Assembly (NCBI GenBank): GCA_030268105.1
Contig: BSDZ01000021.1
Coordinates: 1,674,001-1,738,000 of the forward strand
From: Volvox africanus
Lineage: Eukaryota; Chlorophyta; Chlorophyceae; Chlamydomonadales; Volvocaceae
Direction: 5' to 3'
Length of the DNA: 64,000 nt
Translations under genes and position numbers: made by a program
The notes under the pieces: generated by a model
Told to the model about the DNA's origin: nothing
Seen by the model: only the letters and a program-made list of their open reading frames with translations
Databases searched by the model: none
Part shown: positions 23,801-34,688 of the stretch, piece by piece
Layout: every line of letters begins with the position of its first letter
Position numbering within the stretch: position 1 is the first letter of the stretch

Positions 23801-24591
23801 GGACCTAGGAGAACATGCTCTCGTTGATTCGTACCCAAGTGCAAGCTTACCTGCCGGTTTTTGTTGGTGACATCAACCACATCGCCGTCCACAATGGCAA
23901 GCGACCCCACGCCCGCGCGGACCAGGAACTCCGCAACATAGGAGCCCACACCGCCCAGGCCCACCAGCAGCACCCGCGTATCGTGCAGCGCGGAAACGCC
24001 GCCACGGCCCAGGAGCAGCGTCGTGCGCTGTAGCCACTCTGGCGCCTCAGCCGCATCAGGATCGTGGACAGCTGGCTGGTTTTCGCGTGCTGCAGATCCC
24101 GCTGCTGCATCTGCCGCCGCCATCACATCTGTTCCAGCTCCGCATCTGGATGGTGACCCGGCTAATGCCGCTCCTGTGCCGCTTCCTGACGTGGAATCCG
24201 GGCTGGAGTCCTTGGGGCCATGGGGAACCATTTGGGTTGGTGCTTGTTTGAAAACTTCACCATGAGGAGTATTGATGCGAGAAGTGCGATCACCATTGGA
24301 TACGGGTGTCGCCATTGACTGACCCGGCTCAAAGCCTGTGGTGACAGACTCCCATAAGCCTGTAGCTCTGGCCGCAAATACTGTTGGTACCGTGGGTAAA
24401 AAAGCTTGAAAGGTGTCAGGATTTGAGAAACATGGTCCCGACTGGGTGCCGGATATGTGCCGTATCTGGGTCGGGCACAACCAAGCCGCCGTGTGCACCG
24501 GAGGGAGCGCCACTGTCGGTAGAGCGGCGGCGCAACTTGCGGCGCCTTTACATCGAAAATTGAAGCACGGACGCCACCCTAAATGCATCAT
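20845..24591 (-). CDS. tcdA: TcdA/CsdL-type E1-like enzyme (tRNA threonylcarbamoyladenosine dehydratase family)
   Basis: Proposed exons: 24591-23851, 23318-23220, 22685-22223, 21725-21525 and 21215-20845, about 624 residues, all phases closing. The ATP-binding glycine motif is LLVGLGGVGSYVAE, followed by DGDVVDVTNKNRQ. Across the splice come LPALDSTIGLPKAHVM, EFLSPD, VVDCIDSVAPKLAL, SSMGAGGRMDP, ADISETYGDP, VIFSTEP and GTISFIPALFGL. These are the ordered signatures of the ThiF/MoeB-like TcdA family, which cyclises t6A37 to ct6A37 in ANN-decoding tRNAs in bacteria and yeast. The first 180 or so residues and a 90-residue Ser/Gly/Ala-rich insert in exon 3 are low complexity, as is common in volvocine proteins. 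The Arg-rich and Pro-rich tail after GLQIAAHIV is also extra. The start codon is the first ATG of the open exon; an upstream exon or targeting sequence is possible. Confidence 0.85.
23439..23487. repeat. CACCAT microsatellite in tcdA intron 1
   Basis: This is an imperfect trinucleotide/hexanucleotide run of CAC and CAT units with one CGT and one CCT interruption. It lies inside the intron between exons 23851 and 23318. No role is implied. Confidence 0.8.
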
Positions 24592-25717
24592 AGATTTTGC
24601 CTAGCACCTGCTGCGTGAATCCGGGCTTCTGGCCCTGTTGGGAATCGATGTAAGCAATTAACAAAGTTTTCAATATATTAACATAATATGATGTTACGTG
24701 GATTGCAGGGATGGTCGTAGCGACGCAACGCGTAACGTGATGCCGCTGCCTGGCCGCTGCCAACTGCTTGTGTGCCGTAAGGAGGCTGGAAAACAGTTTA
24801 AAAAATATAGCAACTGACTTGAATACCATGTATGCGACAATTGGTTTGTAGGCGTCATAGTGCGACCAGCGGGTACAGTTCCGAAGCCCACATTATTCCG
24901 TTGGTCGTTGGCTTAGTACGTCGTTGACCTTCTTCTGATTTCATAGTACCTTATGCAACTTTAACTCCAAAGGATTATAATAAATTGAATGCAGCGCATA
25001 ATGTGGCAGGTAATGCGATGAATTTAGATTGACATCACGAGGTATCAAGCCGCCCGAAGCGACAAATAACACAGAAGACCTGGCATATGTCAAGTGTAGA
25101 AAAATCAAGGACGTAAGTCATACAGTTTTACTTACAAGTAATATTCATGAATCCACCACTGACCATTTTCAGGACCACATGCTTGGTGACGCCCAAATCC
25201 CTGGGGCGTAATGATTTTTAGGCAGTAGCTGGAAAAGCTACAACAGTAATGCGAATGACCACCAGTAGTCTTTAACATTTTGTGAACTGCACAGACCTCC
25301 ACCACATGCAAGGGACAGGTATCTCAGAGGGAACAATTGAAGCCTACCTATATAATTGAGCTACGGCTGTCGGAACAGCGATGTCAACACCTCGAAACCG
25401 AGCTTCGTGACCACGACCTCCACAAATACGTCGCCCGCACGCCCGCGCGATGACATATTCCATGTGGCACAACGCTTGTCTGACCCCATCCAACAAGCGT
25501 ATAGACAATGGCTGAGCTGCATTGCCGCTTAGCACATCATCCGGAATAAACTTCCCGTTTGCCCCTCACTCTCCTCAACAATCATCGGAGCACTACTCGT
25601 AGGAACGATTTCCGCGACTGATACAGCACAGCTCCCTGTAGCATCCAGCACCGTCGTCCTGAACAGACAAAGTTCCCTCGCCACTAATCGAAGACCGAAA
25701 TTGCACATTCGATGCAG
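24592..25717. other. Divergent intergenic region between tcdA and the LRR gene
   Basis: This holds the upstream sequences of two divergently transcribed genes and probably a 5' exon of the LRR gene that I could not identify. No other gene is supported. Confidence 0.45.
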
Positions 25718-28700
25718 GAACCAGCGCGGGTCCCAAGCCTACTGTAGCCCCAGCAAAAGCAAAGCCGGTACCACTACCTCCCAGGCGACCTGCCGGTCCA
25801 AAGTAGCGCAGTATGGGAAGGACGACGGCAGTGGCGGCGGTAGCAGCGGCACTTCCCACCGCCGCCCCACTGCTACCGCTGGTCCTGCAGCAGCATCGAC
25901 GGCGGTGACGACGACAGCTTCCTGCCGTACCGCGCCATACACTCACAGCTCCACGCCGACTGCCGTGCGTAGCAGGACCATCGGCTCAATATCCTGGCAA
26001 GGTGGCCAGGAGCCCGCTGCGGGCGGCGACGGGGTTGATGGCTGTTTTGATGACAGTTTAGGGTCCGATGTCGAGCAGAGCTACACCTCGGTGTCCCGGG
26101 CCGCCGTGGAACGGATTCGCCTGAGGCGCATCCTCGAAGGCGGCATCGATGGCGCCTCCGCCGTCACGGCGGTCGCAGTGGAAGATCCCGCTGGGCCGGC
26201 ACAGACGGAGCAGGACAGTACGTGCGAGGTGGCGGCGGCCAGTATCATCGTCATGTGTCAGGCCTCAGGCATCTGTGACGTGTCCATGCGGGGCGTCACC
26301 CGGCTGCCGCCGTCACTGTATAAATTCTTCAGGTGGACAAGCGACGGGTTTAGGCTCTAGGAAAGGCAAGGGAGGGTGCACTAGCAAGGCAAAAGTCCCC
26401 AGAAGCGCGCTGGCTGTGAGGGGGAGGCTGAGTGTGGGGTTAGCCGCGCCTTCCAGATGGGTACAAGCAGTTCGACTGGCGAACAGATTGCCGTGTCTGA
26501 GCAAGTGATGTAATCACATCCGCATTCCCTCCCGGTCACTATGTACGCGCAGGGCTGAGGGAGGCCTGGTTTCGGAGTTACAAGTTCAGGGCAATCGCCT
26601 CAGCGCTGCACCGCCTCTGGAGCTGCTGCCCTCACTTACCCGCATGGACATCTCCGCAAACCTGCTCTCTTCAGGTGCGGTTCCCACACTGCGCAGGCTC
26701 AGGTGCGTCAAGAGTAGAAGCCCGTCGTAAAGAAAAATCAAACGAAGGGCAAACGCCAGGAATGCGAGCGAGGACCAGGAACAGCGCAGAGGACGTTTAT
26801 GTGCACTATTGAGGGACGTTTTCAGAATGTGGTGACTCGGCGTTGATTTCCAGCAACCTCGGATTCTGCGACCGTGTTGTTCTTAGGTTCTTGTTCTTGT
26901 GATCCCTCTTCCCATATTGCAGTGCCCGACAGCCTGGGCAAGCTGCTGAAGTTACGGGCCCTGGACATGTCGCGCAACGTAAAGCTCATCGCGTTACCGG
27001 ACAGCCTGTGCGACCTGACTGGCTTAACAAGGTACGGCCAATGCGATCCAGCCGAAGACCTAAGCGAGCGTTCGCTGCCTAACTATCTCCGTTTCTCGGG
27101 ATTACGGACATTCCCCTGGACGTATAAGCGAAGTCCTGCACTGAGTGAGACTTGGCGGGGGGTTGCCGTGGGCTGCATCATCTCTCCCTCGCACACTCTT
27201 CCTGAAGCGTGTTAAGTGGCGTTCCAGTCTTCTCCTGTTATCTTCCGCGCCGGCATGAACCTGTTGACATCCCAATCCGCTACCATTTCCTTTTAAACAA
27301 CCCTCCGCCGCATCATCCTTCGCGGCGTCGGTTTCATTTGGCGGCCAACCCCCGCCGCGGTTATCCCCCTGCGACCAGTCTGGATTTGAGTCACAACGCG
27401 CTGCAATGCCTGCCGTTAACAATGGGACGGCTAAACAGACTGGTGGAGATGCGGGTAAGCGGGATGTGTTAGGAGCGAGGGGGCCAGGGTAGCCCTTGGA
27501 TAATCCGTTGTTCAGCCCTCGGTGGCTGCACGGGTGTATCAGCCTCGTGCAACGACCTGAACACTCAATGTATGCCCAGTTTCAGGACCTTGCTGTAATG
27601 CTGGCGCCAATAAGCAGTGGCTAATGTGTTGTGCTGCGCCGTTGCTGCGCCACGCTGGTCTCCAATATGATCTCATTAACTGAGTAATTTCCTTGCCCAC
27701 TATCACCCATCTAAGCTCGACAGCAACAACCTGTCATACCTGCCGCCGGAGTGTGTCGGCTTGCCCAGCCTGACGGCCCTGCACGTCTCCTACAACCGGC
27801 TGACGGCCTTACCATCGGAGCTAGGGGGTGCATCCAGCCTGACGGGAATATTCGTCAACCATAACAAGCTTACGGCACTGCCAGCGACCCTGGGTGCGTT
27901 CCATAGGGTGGGCGCGTTACCCTGGTTTGTGTTTTCTTAGCTGCGATGATATGCGGCTTACTCCCGGCAAGGATGGGGCTGCATTCCATTCACGCGTGTT
28001 AGGTACCAGTATGTTAGCAACAACAGCAAGTTATGGTACGTTACTTTGGGAGTTTGGATTCACGCCCCTGCGTCTGACCCTCGCGTTCGTTTGCGAACCC
28101 ACACACTTCCTTTTTTCCCCCAGGCCAGCTCCGGCAGCGCCTGGCCGACCTGCACCTCCACAACAACGAGCTGACGGTGCTCCCCCGGGAACTGGGCCTA
28201 TTGGTTGCCCTCACCCGCATCACCACGGGCTGCAATCCACTGGTGCATCCCCCGCCGGATGTGGCACGACGCGGTTTGGCGGCGGTGCGTGAGTACCTGC
28301 TGGCTGACTGGCCTGAGACGGAGCAAGGGACCGAGAGACCAGTGCAGGAGGTAGGTGCTGAGGTCCTGGAGCGGGGAATACTGGAGCATGCGGAGCTGGG
28401 GGCGGGGATCCGACCACGGTTAGGCTGAGAGACCCGGCTGCGGTGACACCAAGGGAAGGGAGGTGGCTTGACAGCACATGATCTCGCGTCTTTCCAGATG
28501 GTCACTTCATTGAGGGAATCCCTTAAACCTTGTGGGACTGCTCGGGGCCTCGTTCCGAATTCCTCCGCCACCGCGCGAGATCGGGACTTTCTGTACCACA
28601 TTCTAACCTGCACTCTGACAATTATACTCCTCCATGGGCACTTTCTGTCCAGGGCGATGGCGGCGGCGATGACGAGGTGGCTTCTCCGGGGCAGGAACAG

Positions 28701-30855
28701 GTGCCAGAGGGCAACGGCGCAGGGGGCAGTGGCGGAGAGCCCCGCATGGGCGTGAGCGCTGGGCGGCGGCGGCGGCTTGTGCTGAGTGCGGCCTGCAAGT
28801 CGTGCGCCGACAAGGAAGACCGGATTGAAGAGCTCGGTGAGGAATAGGGCCAGTAAACAGAAGCATCGGGGCGAGTTTCCGCCATGCGCAGACGTGCCCT
28901 ATCCTGACCGCGTCATGAGTTTCACTTACCTGGGTACACCCCCCCTCGGTATACATGCTTATTGACAATATCTAATACCCTCCATCGGCCACCACTTCCA
29001 ACAAACCCTCGCACGATTTTCACGCATCACCTACCTCACTACCACACCCAGGTCAGCTTCTGCGTGAGGCCGGAGAGCGCACAGAGCGATATGAGCGACA
29101 GTTGGAGCAGTCCCAGGAGAAGCTCCGACGCCAGGCCCAAGACCTGAGTGTACATGCTCAGCGGTCTGTACAGCTGGATGCTGAGATTAGCCGCCTCAAC
29201 CGCCAGCTGGCGGCGGCCGCATCGGCTCCAACGTTAGGCCGCCGCCCCGCCGCTGGCGGCGGTAGCAGTGGATGCGAGCGGCGGACGGAGGAGGTAGAGG
29301 AACACCTGCGGCGGGAGCTGACGGCGGCGCGAAGCGCAGCGGAGGTGGCAGGGGCAGCGGCGGAGGCAGCGGAACGGGATGTGCGGAAGCTGCGCCGTGA
29401 TTTGGAGCGCCGTGAGCAAGAGGTGGGTCTAATCAACCAGGAGGCGCGGCGCGTCAGGCTGTGAACGAAACCAGCTTAGGTTCCAATTCCCGCATCATGT
29501 GACGGCCAAACGTGCAAATCACATCCGTCCCCCATCCGTATACACAAGCATGCCGTTTCCCTGGAAATCATCTCTCTGTCACTTTGCCGTTCACGATATA
29601 TGGGGTCAAACGCAGGTTGCGGCGCACCGTGAACGCGGTGAACAGTTGTCAGCGTCGCTGGGTCAGGAGCGGGAGCGGTGCATTGCCGCTGTGTCCGCGG
29701 CCACAGATGCTGCCCAGAAGCTGGAGGAACTGCAGGTCGCCGCCAAGGAGCGAGATGAGCTGCGGAAGAAGCTCGAGGTGGGTGCAGCGGGGTGAACACG
29801 GCATCAGCATGAACACAAGCATCAGCATCAGCATTAGGGCCCGCGCCACCTGCTTCCTTTCCGCTCCTACCTCCTACCAACCACTCACATGCAAACCCAA
29901 CACGACAACTCCTAAGGTCCGCGATATGCTGTTTTGGTATTTCAATGCTCGCGGTGATAGCAATGCACGTTTTCACCTCGCAACATTTCACGGCCGCGTG
30001 CAAAATGGCTTTCAAGGCCGACTGCCGTAGCGTGGGGCTTCGCACATTGCGATGGCAAGGCTTGCTACAATCCATTTTCCATGGTGCCCGCCATGGTCTT
30101 TCCTTTTCCCGGGCCTGCGGTGCCTGAAACTGTAGACTTCCAAGAAGGCAAATCAGGACGCATGGAAGGCGGCGCACGTAGCTCGGGAGGGTCAACTCAG
30201 CGCCGAAGCCACTGCTGATGTAACGCAGGGAAAGTTGGTGGCGGCAGAGGCCGCCAGCCGACGCCTGGCGCAGCAGCTTCAGGAGGAAAAGGCCGCGGCA
30301 GGCCGCGCAGCTGCAGAAGCGGAGAGCAGGTGGGGAGGGCCCGCGGGCAAAGGCGGGATGGAGTTTCTGCGGTCTGGGGATTGAGGAAGTGAGTAGACGA
30401 TCATGCAGTTGTTAGTAGGCATTACGAGGTGGTAGGAGGGTGGCCCAGCCTCAACAGCTTACTTTTGATACATGTTGTGCTCGTTGCTTCCCCTCACCCC
30501 ACCCCGTGCAAGTGGACGTTTGTTTGTATCTGCTAATCCTGCTGTATGGGCGGTATGATTTAGGGGTTTAGGGTTTAGTAAGAACTGTTGTTAAATGCTG
30601 AATATCTGGATCAACCGGCACCGCAGGCAAATGCAGCTACAGACGGAGTTGACCCGGTTGCAAGCTGACTTAGCTGCTCTCATGGCCGAACGGACGGTGT
30701 TGCATGACCTGGCGCACTCGAAAGTGCCCGCGACCGGTCGAGCAGACGGTTCTTCTATCGGCACAAGTTACACGGCAGGGCCCTCGCCGCAGACTGCCAC
30801 GGCTTTTGGTGATGAGACCTTCCGGAGTGCGTGGGCACCTCCCCAAAGGATATGA
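25718..30855 (+). CDS. Leucine-rich-repeat and coiled-coil protein (5' end unresolved)
   Basis: Proposed exons: ?25718-26332, 26553-26674, 26923-27031, 27379-27454, 27716-27893, 28124-28350, 28653-28836, 29052-29422, 29616-29777, 30145-30329 and 30627-30855. All ten junctions close in phase. Exons 2-6 encode leucine-rich repeats of the LxxLxLxxNxLxxLP type (ALDMSRN, LDLSHNALQCLP, LHVSYNRLTALP, IFVNHNKLTALP, LHLHNNELTVLP). A Gly/Glu-rich linker follows, then about 250 residues rich in Arg, Glu, Gln and Ala with heptad-like spacing (RYERQLEQSQEKLRR, ERDVRKLRRDLERREQE), typical of coiled coils. The ending is FRSAWAPPQRI. The first exon is Ala/Ser/Gly-rich, stays open to about 25533, and has no in-frame ATG before the repeats, so a 5' exon is missing. 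The function is unknown; scaffold or cytoskeletal roles are common for this architecture. No kinase or NB-ARC domain is seen. Confidence 0.8.
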
Positions 30856-31383
30856 GCCCGCGGCAAGTTTAGGTTTTTGCTTCGGTTTACTTGTAAGTGC
30901 CGTTGCAATCCCAGCTCCTTTCCAAATCATGGTAGATCATGCAAACAACTAACGACGTGAGCTTTTGAATGGGCTTGTGGGCTTGGCAAGGTAGGACAGG
31001 TCGATGGGTTCAGCTTCGCAGGTGTGAGGACGCGCCAGGGCTCAGGCTACCGGTGACAGGAAACCTATTATAAAAAGCTTGGATATAGCTTGAATAGTCT
31101 ATCGCAATCGATCACGATTTTCATTACCATAAGTTGTTGATAAACTGAGGTGGTTTGAAATCCAAAGCATGGCCATTCGAAGCATGGCCATACACCAACG
31201 TCGCACATAGCGCGGAGGTTGAGATACCGTTTCTTACTCTTCCACATACATGTTTGACCTTTACATCATCACTGCCTATACTCTTGGAATTTCAGGCGCT
31301 CACAATCGGCATAAGTTAACTAGTGCTCTCCAGACTGTTGAACAGACGGCTTAATTGTTTGCATCTAAACAGTTTGTGTAAAG
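30856..31383. other. Short intergenic spacer between the LRR gene and RAD51
   Basis: Only 528 bases separate the LRR stop from the RAD51 start on the same strand. This must contain the 3' UTR of one gene and the promoter and 5' UTR of the other. No distinct motif was recognised. Confidence 0.5.
30892..30896 (+). terminator. Candidate UGUAA polyadenylation signal for the LRR gene
   Basis: TGTAA begins 37 bases after the stop codon. It would give a very short 3' UTR. A second TGTAA occurs just before the RAD51 ATG near 31.38 kb, so the true end is open. Confidence 0.25.
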
Positions 31384-33364
31384 ATGGCAGCTGAACTTGA
31401 AGAAATATGCCACCAGGGGATGGTGGAGGGGCAGGAGGAAATTACAGGGCCAATGCTTGTGGAGGTGCTTCAGGTGGACATTGTGCACAGGCTTGATAAT
31501 ATGGATTGTAAATTTCGTTTGTTCAATTCATGGACATCTTGGGGCGGGTTTGATTAATCTGTGCGCAGCAACACGGAGTCGCTGCTGCGGACATCAAGAA
31601 GTTGAAAGAGGGCGGTGTTCATACGGTTGAGCACCTAGCACACGCACCAAAGAAACAATTATCGGAGATAAAAGGCCTCAGCGAGGCCAAGATCGATAAG
31701 ATGCAGGCTGTCGGTAAGGTATCCAGATGTCCAATATATATGTGTATTCCTTACGCATGATGGATGGCATTATTCTGATTGTGTGATTCAGCGTTCAAGA
31801 TTGTTCCTATGGGGTTCACGACGGCTGCTATTGTTGCGGAGCAGCGAAAAGAGGTAAATTGGTTTCGGCAAGTGCACCTTATAGTTCATTTTTGCCAGCT
31901 TGCCATCGATGCTACATGAACTGTATAATCTTCTGCGTCCGGCTTAGGTAATTAACATCACCACTGGGTGTAAGGAGCTCGACTCAATCCTGGAAGGTAC
32001 GGCATGGGGAATATGGGCCCTTCCGCGTAGCGTTTCGCATTAACTGCGCCTTACATGCTGCATTTTCCATTGAATACTGCAGGTGGAATTGAGACGGGAA
32101 GTATTACTGAGATTTACGGGGAGTACCGATGTGGGAAGACGCAGCTGTGCCACACCCTCTGTGTCACTTGTCAGGTATGTGAGGAGTGCTGTGCACATGG
32201 GTACATCAGGCAACTAGGGTTAACGACCAGAAACAGGGGCACATGTGTTTCTGCATCCTTAAGAAGTGTTTTCATGTGCCTTTTGGGTGCAGCTCCCAGT
32301 GGACATGGGCGGTGGTGAAGGCAAGGCGATGTACATCGACACGGAGGGCACATTTCGGCCACAACGGTTGATACAGATCGCTGAGAAGTAAGTATATGTG
32401 CTTGAGTGGATGAAATGAGTTATCTTCCTATAGTCCTCGTGGGCTGCACTTCTTTCCGGACGTTGGACATTACTGGCCCAGACGCAACCCGCTTCTGCTT
32501 TGCGTGCCAGGTACGGACTGAGCGCTGAGGACGTACTGAACAACGTGGCATACGCCCGGGCGCATAACACGGAGCACCAAATGCGCTTGCTGCAGGACGC
32601 CGCCTCCATGCTGGCAGACAGCCGATTCGCGCTGCTGATTGTGGACAGCGCCACAGCCCTCTACCGCACAGAATACAATGGGCGGGGGGAACTGAGCGTC
32701 CGGCAAATCCACCTGGGAAGGTAAGACGTGGCAAGCCTCAACTGTGTGTGCAATTGCGGTATTCAGCTAGTTAGGGCTTGCCTGTTTCATGACGGTGGTG
32801 GCCTGTCCACGTCACGAGCCAGCCTGGTGCGCTCAACTAATGAACCTGCGGTTAGCTAGGAGATTCGTCTGCTGCCCACAGGTTCCTGCGGGCCCTTCAA
32901 GGCATTGCGGACGAGTACGGGGTTGCGGTGGTCGTAACAAACCAGGTAACTTGTCGACATCTAGGTGATTCTAGGCTGTGTATACTACAGACGGCTGTAC
33001 TGCTTTACTGGGGAGGAACTGCTTTCCTTTGGCGTTCCAGAGGGAACCATGCGACGTGTAAACCTCCCCAAAATGGATCGGATGCCACGTGCGTGTCATG
33101 TCATGATCTCCGCGCTTTGGGACCCTTCTGTTGCGTCAGGTGGTCGCTGCCAACCTTGATGGCGCTGGAGGCGGCATGTTCGCTGGCCCACAAGTGAAGC
33201 CTATCGGCGGTAACATTATGGCGCACGCGACCACCACTCGATTGTCACTCCGTAAGGGCCGTGGCGAGAACCGCGTCGTCAAGATTATTGCCTCGCCATC
33301 CTTACCTGAGCGCGAGGCGCAATTCTCCATCGCAGCGGAGGGCGTCACCGATGCTAAGGATTAG
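31384..33364 (+). CDS. RAD51: RAD51 recombinase, nine exons
   Basis: Proposed exons: 31384-31473, 31569-31713, 31792-31853, 31948-31996, 32083-32174, 32293-32387, 32511-32720, 32882-32945 and 33140-33364, giving 343 residues (human RAD51 is 339) with all phases closing. The N-terminal helix-hairpin-helix region reads [16 protein letters not shown] and [12 protein letters not shown], closer to RAD51 than DMC1. Walker A is GEYRCGKT (about residues 128-135) and Walker B is LLIVD (219-223). Also present are [54 protein letters not shown] and the terminal DAKD. RAD51 forms the ATP-dependent filament on single-stranded DNA that carries out strand exchange in homologous recombination in the nucleus. 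The Walker A residue before GKT is Cys where human has Thr131. Confidence 0.95.
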
Positions 33365-33712
33365 AGCTGCCCTTGTGTATGTACTCACTTGATTGGCCAC
33401 AGGGCGTTTAGCTTAGGGCGTGCGGCGACTTTGCATTCAAGCTTCACGGTTGTATTATGTATCATATGGCTTTGTTTGCTATTTACAAAGCCTGAAGGCT
33501 TGTGCCCGGCCGTGCACTGGAATGGGAGAACGGGAAGGGCACCAAATGGCCCTTGTAGTGCGAGATTGGCGCCAAGCCGTCATTTACAATGACCGTTCTT
33601 GATTGAAAATTACAAAACCTAGGAATTGCGTTCCTGGCTTCCCCCGGTTTGCCATATTATTGTCTATATGCAGCTTCAAAAGTGCATTAAATGCACGAGA
33701 AGCCTTTGATGC

Positions 33713-33717
33713 TGTAA
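33713..33717 (+). terminator. Candidate UGUAA polyadenylation signal for RAD51
   Basis: TGTAA occurs about 350 bases after the stop codon, at a distance typical of volvocine 3' UTRs. This is a pentamer match only. Confidence 0.3.
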
Positions 33718-34449
33718 GCAGGGGTCCATTTCATTACAATTAACGAGGGCCATGCCATGGCCCAAGCGCCGACGCAGAGTTGCGCAAGGGCTCAGGTCCG
33801 GCTTGCCGACTGCAAATCCAACTTACAATTGAAGAGGTGACGTGTGTTTGGGACCTGGTATGAACATGGTGTTTATGTAGACTTCATGTCCCGTTTGAAG
33901 GTAAGATCTGTCGCAGGTAGATCACGATGCAACCGGATATCGCTGCCAAATTTATTGTAAGGATCCGGTTCAAAACAGGAAGGTCCAATCCAAGGCTTGC
34001 GCTCTTCAATCATTGGTCAAATAACGGATGGGCAAGCATAGTCCGTCCACGTCATCCACACGAATATGTACAGGTTATTAATGTTCTCTGCACAACACGA
34101 ACCGGCACTGGTATGAATCAAGATATGACAGCTTACTGCCGTAGATCACGGCCTGAGGCAAACGCGTTGTGGCTGCAGTCCGAAACACATCAATGTGGTG
34201 TCGAAAATCGGAATGGGAAAATCTCCGGACATAGCAATCAATGTATGCATGCACTATTCACCATTAATGTACGACAACATATGCAGGACGAACGCTGTCA
34301 ACAGGAATTAAACCATGGTAGGTTTCACAACGCGTCTCAACATCCAATCGCATCGCAGCATCGCAATTGACCTTTCATCCAGTCCTGTCTTGGTCTACCC
34401 CATCATAGACACCTGCGGGGCTCCAACGCTCCAGCCACCTTGACCCGCG

Positions 34450-34454
34450 TTACA
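34450..34454 (-). terminator. Candidate UGUAA polyadenylation signal for the lipase gene
   Basis: TTACA on the plus strand (TGTAA in gene orientation) lies about 235 bases past the lipase stop. This is a pentamer match only. Confidence 0.28.
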
Positions 34455-34688
34455 GCGGTATTAGGGCTGCAATTCCCAATCCCTTGTCGTCCGGGCGTCG
34501 TATCACATGAAAAGCTAGTCTTCAAGGCCGGGCCGTCAGGTCGGTTGCTACAGTTAATATTTGCCAACGACTTGTCCATGGGCAGAGTCTTGGTCCAGAC
34601 TCGCCCAGCGCCTTCCACCACATAAGCACCGCGGTTCCGGCCATACAATGGTACATGCTGTATGCAAGATGCAGACTTGAAAACCCCA

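Larger units (their letters stand above)
33365..34688. other. Convergent 3' region between RAD51 and the lipase gene
   Basis: This holds the 3' UTRs of two convergent genes. A 147-codon open frame (33927-34370, plus) and an 81-codon one on the other strand have no recognised similarity or splice partners. Confidence 0.5.

Noticed and set aside
24548..24829. 93-codon minus-strand open frame upstream of the tcdA start
   Set aside because: It is in a different frame from the tcdA first exon and shows no family match; it is most likely 5' UTR or promoter sequence.
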